Positions 59,885 to 64,000 of a stretch of 64,000 bases of DNA are shown piece after piece. This DNA comes from Entoloma clypeatum (lineage: Eukaryota > Basidiomycota > Agaricomycetes > Agaricales > Entolomataceae). Made by a program: the position numbers and the translations under genes. The stretch spans positions 4,960,001 to 5,024,000 of the forward strand of contig OY751490.1 of assembly GCA_963565915.1 (NCBI GenBank), in the 5' to 3' direction. Every line of letters starts with the position of its first letter. Positions within the stretch are counted from its first letter, which is position 1. The notes below the pieces were generated by a model. The model was not told the origin of the DNA. It searched no databases and saw nothing but the letters and a program-made list of their open reading frames with translations.

Positions 59885-61334
59885 ATGATGTGTTCGATTC
59901 CCCAGGACATCATTTACAACATAATCTCTGCACTGCACGATGACCCCCTCTCTCTGAAACACTGCTCCACCGTCTCCCGCATCTTCCTTTCCCCTAGCCG
60001 GAAGCAGCTCTTCTCCACCGTCCGCCTCCGCCGTTCCGACGAGGACAGCGCTCGCGTCCTCTACGACACACTCGCCATCCACCCCGAACTCTTCTCCTAC
60101 ATCAAAGCCCTCCATGTGGTCGGACTCGGCGGCTGGGGGACGGACGAGGTCGACTTCCTGTACCTCCTCCGGACCGTCACTGCTCTTCGGCTTCTCCGCG
60201 TTTTCACCCTCGACACGCAGTGCAGCAACGGGACGTGGGAGGCGTTCCCGGCCCCCACGAGGACGGCAATTCTTGAGCTCCTGGTCCACTCCCCGAATTT
60301 GCGCGAGGTGCGGCTGGCTAACGTGTGCGGGTACACGTTTCCGGTGGAGGTGTTTGGAGCGGTGGCCGGGCTGCGCTGTTTGGGGTTCGTGGGGTACCAT
60401 GACCCGCAGGGTTGTCCGCACCGTGAGGCGCGGGCAGCGTGGGACGCAGTGTCTGTGCAGGACGTTCCGCTGTCATCGCCCTCAAGCTGGGATTGGATCT
60501 ATCTGGAAGCGTTGGAGATGTCGCAGCTGAATGCGGCGATGCTCGTCAGGTACCTCTGCGAGGACAGGTGTCCCGTGAAACTGTCGAGAGTGCGCGAGCT
60601 GCGGATGCATAAAGGGGGGGATGATCTGGTGTCTGCCACATGGGAGGTGATGAAGACCGCCGCGCACAGCATCGAATCTCTCATGTGGCTCCACGTCGAC
60701 ACCAATATCGGTGGGTACAAACCTGTTGAACGTGGTATCCTCATTTATCCTGAAGCTAACGCTCCATACCATATTCACAGGTACGATCCACGAGCCAACG
60801 CCTCTGGAACCCAGCCAGCCCTTTGCACCCCTCGATTTCACCCTCCTCATCAACCTCCGCCGCCTCACGATCCGGATACACAACGCCCAAAGCGCCATGT
60901 ACATCCTCAAACACTGCGGCGTACCGCCTAGCCTCGAAGAGCTTAATATCATCTACGAGCACGAGCACGGCGTCTGCGGCGTCCGGACCTCGTGTGCGCT
61001 CGAGGACGTCGAGGAGGACCTGAAAGCGCAACTGAGGTACGACGACGCGGCGTTCGCGGCCATGTGCGCTGCTGGTGTGTTTAAGACGTTGAAGCATGTG
61101 GGGTTGTTAGTGGTGACGGTGGACTGTACGGAGGAGGATGGGCGGTTTTTGTCGGGACGGTTGGAGGAGTGGATGCCTTGTTTGTGGAAGACGGGGACCG
61201 TTGAGGCAGGGGCGGGGAATTATGCGGATGCGGATGCGAGGGTGGAGGAGCTTTCTGTTGTTTGGGGTGGGGAAGCACGGAGAATGAAAGCTATCGTGAT
61301 AAACACGAAGTATAACAATTCTAATAGAACCTGA
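59885..61334 (+). CDS. F-box-type protein with LRR-like region
   Basis: Exons 59885-60710 and 60781-61334 (intron GTGGGT...CACAG, 70 bp, phase 1) give about 459 residues. The N-terminal MMCSIPQDIIYNIISALHDD, LKHCSTVSRIFL matches the F-box core (L/I-P-x-x-I/L...I...L...C..V...). Leucine-rich stretches follow (LRLLRVFTLDTQ; LLVHSPNLREVRLANVC; LEALEMSQLNAAMLVRYL; LEELNIIYEHEH). F-box proteins link substrates to SCF ubiquitin ligases; large lineage-specific families occur in Agaricomycetes. It is intact and GC-rich relative to flanks. It lies in only one of the two duplicated blocks, so it marks an insertion there or a loss in the other. Confidence 0.85.
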
Positions 61335-61349
61335 TTGCCTGGCTTGCAG

Positions 61350-62039
61350 ATTGAGCTGAGCTCCTTGGGAGTGATGATCTTAGCAACGGGGAGGCCTCGT
61401 TCGATTCGGGGTCAGGCCTTGCGATCTGACGTTGGTACTGGCCACCGAGAGCCTGACATCGGAAGGTGAGGAAGCGGACGCGCTAGCAGCATCCCCTGGG
61501 GTATCATTTCAATCTGGACGCACAGACGGCGAGTGGCAGCGGCGGGAGCTGGGGCGGGAACGGTGGCCTCGATGGGTGCAGAAGCTAGATGAGGGGCGAC
61601 AGTCAAATTAGGCGGCTTCCAACACAGCGACACCAATGGACGGCTTTCAGTACATTGAAAGCCCCTTCGCCGTCTATATTTGCGGACCCACCATTCCATC
61701 TTTCCTTCCTCGACTCTTGAACGGATGAGGCGTCTTCAGAATCTGAAGGTAGCGCATGTTTCCAAATTGATATTGACTTACAAATTGACTTCCTAGATTT
61801 ACCGTGTGGCACCTCCCGATTTCTCATTCCAATCCATCACTCAATCTCGACGTCTTCATGGCAGCCGGCCAGTGCTGTCGAAACTCGGCACCAAGTAGAC
61901 TTGCGCATGGGGAAGTTTGGAAGCAACGGGAGATTGACGGAATTTCTGCTGACTAAGTACAACTTCGCCTCCGTTAACCTAGCGCGCACTCTTGCCGTAC
62001 TTACCTCTACCGTGAAACAATAAGAGTGCTGCGATTTCA
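61350..62039. other. NLR upstream block (copy 2), inverted relative to copy 1
   Basis: 61560-61880 corresponds to 53100-53410 in reverse orientation (TTTCTCATTCCAATCCATCACTCAAT; AGTACATTGAAAGCCCC). Immediately before the ATG (about 61930-62039) the match to the other NLR copies is direct again (GTACTTACCTCTACCGTG). Confidence 0.55.
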
Positions 62040-64000
62040 ATGACTTCATCTCAAAGTATTCAGAACTTCCATTTCAGCGGTGGAACATTCATTGACATCG
62101 GCGGAACGTTTAATGAGGTCAATCTCGAACAATCAGGTGATTATCAGTCTGCATTGATCTGTGGATTCCGTACTGATTGGTTTACCATAGCCAAGGAGAT
62201 TTATAAATGGCTTTCGCCGCCCGACAGCACCAAGAATTACCAAGAAGCACTACAAAACCGTCAAGAAGGCACCTGTTCCTGGTTTCTTCGTGGGGAGCGG
62301 TTCACTGAGTGGGAGGCCACACCCGATGTTCTGCTGTGGATCAAAGGAATCGGTAGGCGGTGTTTTGCCCTGCCATGTTCTCATCATTCAATAACGATAC
62401 AGCTGGGAGTGGTAAAAGTGTCCTCTGGTCAGTGTGCTGAACGTAATGACGGCCAGCAACGCACATCTAACACGCTCCCAACTTGAAGTTCCTCGGTCAT
62501 CGAGAAGATTCATAATTCCCCCGTCCCCGGGCCTCGGCAGGCTGCTCTCGCATCCTTCTTCTTCGACGGGAGAAATGCACAGAAAGCGCAACAAACTCAT
62601 GACAATCTTGTTCGATCCCTCATCTGGCAATTCTCTCGCCAATGCGACAAGATCCCCGATGTCTTGGTAAATGCGTACCGCCGTGGACATCCATCCATCA
62701 ATTCACTCGAGGATACTCTTCACTCCATTCTTGATGACGGGTTTGATAATGTGTTCATCGTCATCGATGCGCTGGATGAATGTACACCTAGCGAAAGACG
62801 AAAGGTTCTGGACTGGATAACGACGATATCCTCACTAAAGGCAGGCAAGTTGCACATCATGCTTGCAAGCCGCCCGGAGCGAGATATCAGTGACGCTTTC
62901 CAAGCGCTTGATGCATGCTCCGTGGACGTGGCAACGGAATCCTCCAATCACGACATCGAAACGTATCTCATTCACGAACTTGATAAACCCAGATTCTCGA
63001 AGTGGACCGAACAGACCCGAGCCGAGATCAAGTCGAAATTGAAAGACGGTGCGCAGGGAATGTAGGCGCCGTCACCGTTGTTCTTGCGGGATTTGTGCTC
63101 AAAGAATTTAGGTTTCGATGGGTCGCACTACAATTGTCAGAATTGAAGAAATGTCCAAATCTACGTCGCCTGCAGAAGCAGTTGAATGCGTTGCCCAAGA
63201 CTTTGAATGAAACATACGACCGGATTTTGGCGAGGTTGGATGAAAGCGACCGTTCTGATGTCAGAACCTTTCTGTGCTGGTTCGCTTTTTCTACCCGCCC
63301 GATGACACTCGAAGAAATGGCTGAAACGGTTGCCGTTGACTTTGATTCCGGAGATGTACCAGTGTATACCCCAGATGGTCGGTATCCGGATCCAAAGGAC
63401 GTAATGGAAAAATGTTCTGGTCTTATCGTCGAATCCAAAGGTACGATTCAATCTCGTTCCACCTTGCACGTTATCTGAGAGTGACAACAGGGAATGTTCA
63501 GCTCGCGCACTTTACCATCAAAGAATACCTTCTTTCCGAGGACATCAGTCCCACAGCGAAATATTTCGCCCTCAGGGCGCCCGACTCTCACTTGTTGATG
63601 TCTCAGACTTGCTTGGCGTACCTTTTGCAATTCGACACGGATTTTGACTGCTTCCCGACAATGTCCCCACTTGTGCGTTATGCAGCAAGAAACTGGATTT
63701 TCCATGTGCAATCTAGCAACACTGACGAAGCCGATTCACACCCGACACTCACGATGATCCTGAATCTCTTTCAACCATGTTCTGCATTCACTAATTGGGC
63801 CCGGGTCAGGCAGAATCGATTTTACAGAAACCTTGCAGGTAAAGAAGAAATAAGCTCACCTCTGTGCTACGCAGCGCAAGAGGGCTTAGAAGGAGTTGTA
63901 CATCACCTACTGGAAAGAGGGGCAGATGCGAATGCACAGGGAGGAGAACATGTCAACGCGCTCCAGGCAGCGTCATCTGAAGGTTACGGCACGATTGTGA
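62040..64000 (+). CDS. NACHT-ankyrin NLR-like protein, copy 3 (runs off right edge)
   Basis: Exons 62040-62352, 62403-62431, 62541-63061, 63112-63440 and 63491 to the edge, the same structure as the gene at 53525. N-terminal segment NFHFSGGTFIDIGGTFNEVN; P-loop AGSGKSVLWS; Walker B FIVIDALDECTPSER; LASRPERDI; then ARLDESDRSDVRTFLCWFAF and the start of the ankyrin array (LLERGADANAQGGEHVNALQ). No stop or frameshift in the visible part. Highly similar to the 53525 gene, including introns, so the duplication is recent. The number of ankyrin units cannot be seen. Confidence 0.9.

Noticed and set aside
60482..61097. Minus-strand ORFs opposite the F-box gene
   Set aside because: No motifs; the plus strand carries the F-box and a clean intron.

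Overview
The window looks like transposon-dense nuclear DNA of a basidiomycete fungus, probably an Agaricomycete. The reasons are introns of about 50-65 bp with GT-AG ends, a seven-helix receptor-like family typical of Agaricomycetes (DUF6534-like), NACHT-ankyrin (NLR-like) genes, an F-box gene, and a mix of chromovirus-type Ty3/gypsy, Ty1/copia, DIRS-like, Tc1/mariner and hAT elements. All calls were made by reading; no database search was run.

Positions 1-36.4 kb are almost entirely nested mobile elements. A copia tail with an LTR and gypsy debris lie at the left edge. Next comes an old hAT-bounded repeat split by a Tc1 element, then a decayed multi-exon gene encoding a six-cysteine cluster protein (5.0-6.6 kb). 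Gypsy-A runs on the minus strand from 7.19 to 17.75 kb. It carries an intact Tc1-like element in its integrase and a 2.1-kb hAT element in its gag, the latter with a clean 8-bp target duplication. Gypsy-A itself sits in the integrase of gypsy-B (17.75-22.2 kb). A C-rich minisatellite and a DIRS-like element (gag, RT-RNase H, tyrosine recombinase) follow to 34.9 kb. The DIRS element is split by a young full-length chromovirus, gypsy-C (26869-33858, TSD TCCCC, LTRs differing by one base in an A-run).

Positions 36.4-42.2 kb hold a full-length Ty1/copia element (309-bp LTRs, TSD ACAGC, one 1575-codon gag-pol ORF).

Positions 42.2-64 kb are gene-bearing: an NLR pseudogene, a seven-TM membrane protein gene, a Bem46/ABHD13-type hydrolase, cytochrome c, a complete five-exon NACHT-ankyrin gene, a cytochrome c pseudogene, an F-box gene, and a second NACHT-ankyrin gene running off the right edge. 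The block from the end of cytochrome c through the NLR gene is present twice (about 50.9-56.3 and 58.0-64 kb). At least two internal segments are inverted between the copies, and the F-box gene lies in only one of them.

The observations I consider most novel are: element-specific dispersed hexamers (TCGCGA around the cysteine-cluster gene, AGTACC on the sense strand of the copia element, CGGA-rich sequence in gypsy-B), which resemble self-recognition motif arrays; a canonical -1 slippery heptamer and an extra one-helix membrane ORF in gypsy-C; palindromic two-motif ends in the Tc1 elements; and a rearranged cytochrome c-NLR segmental duplication.
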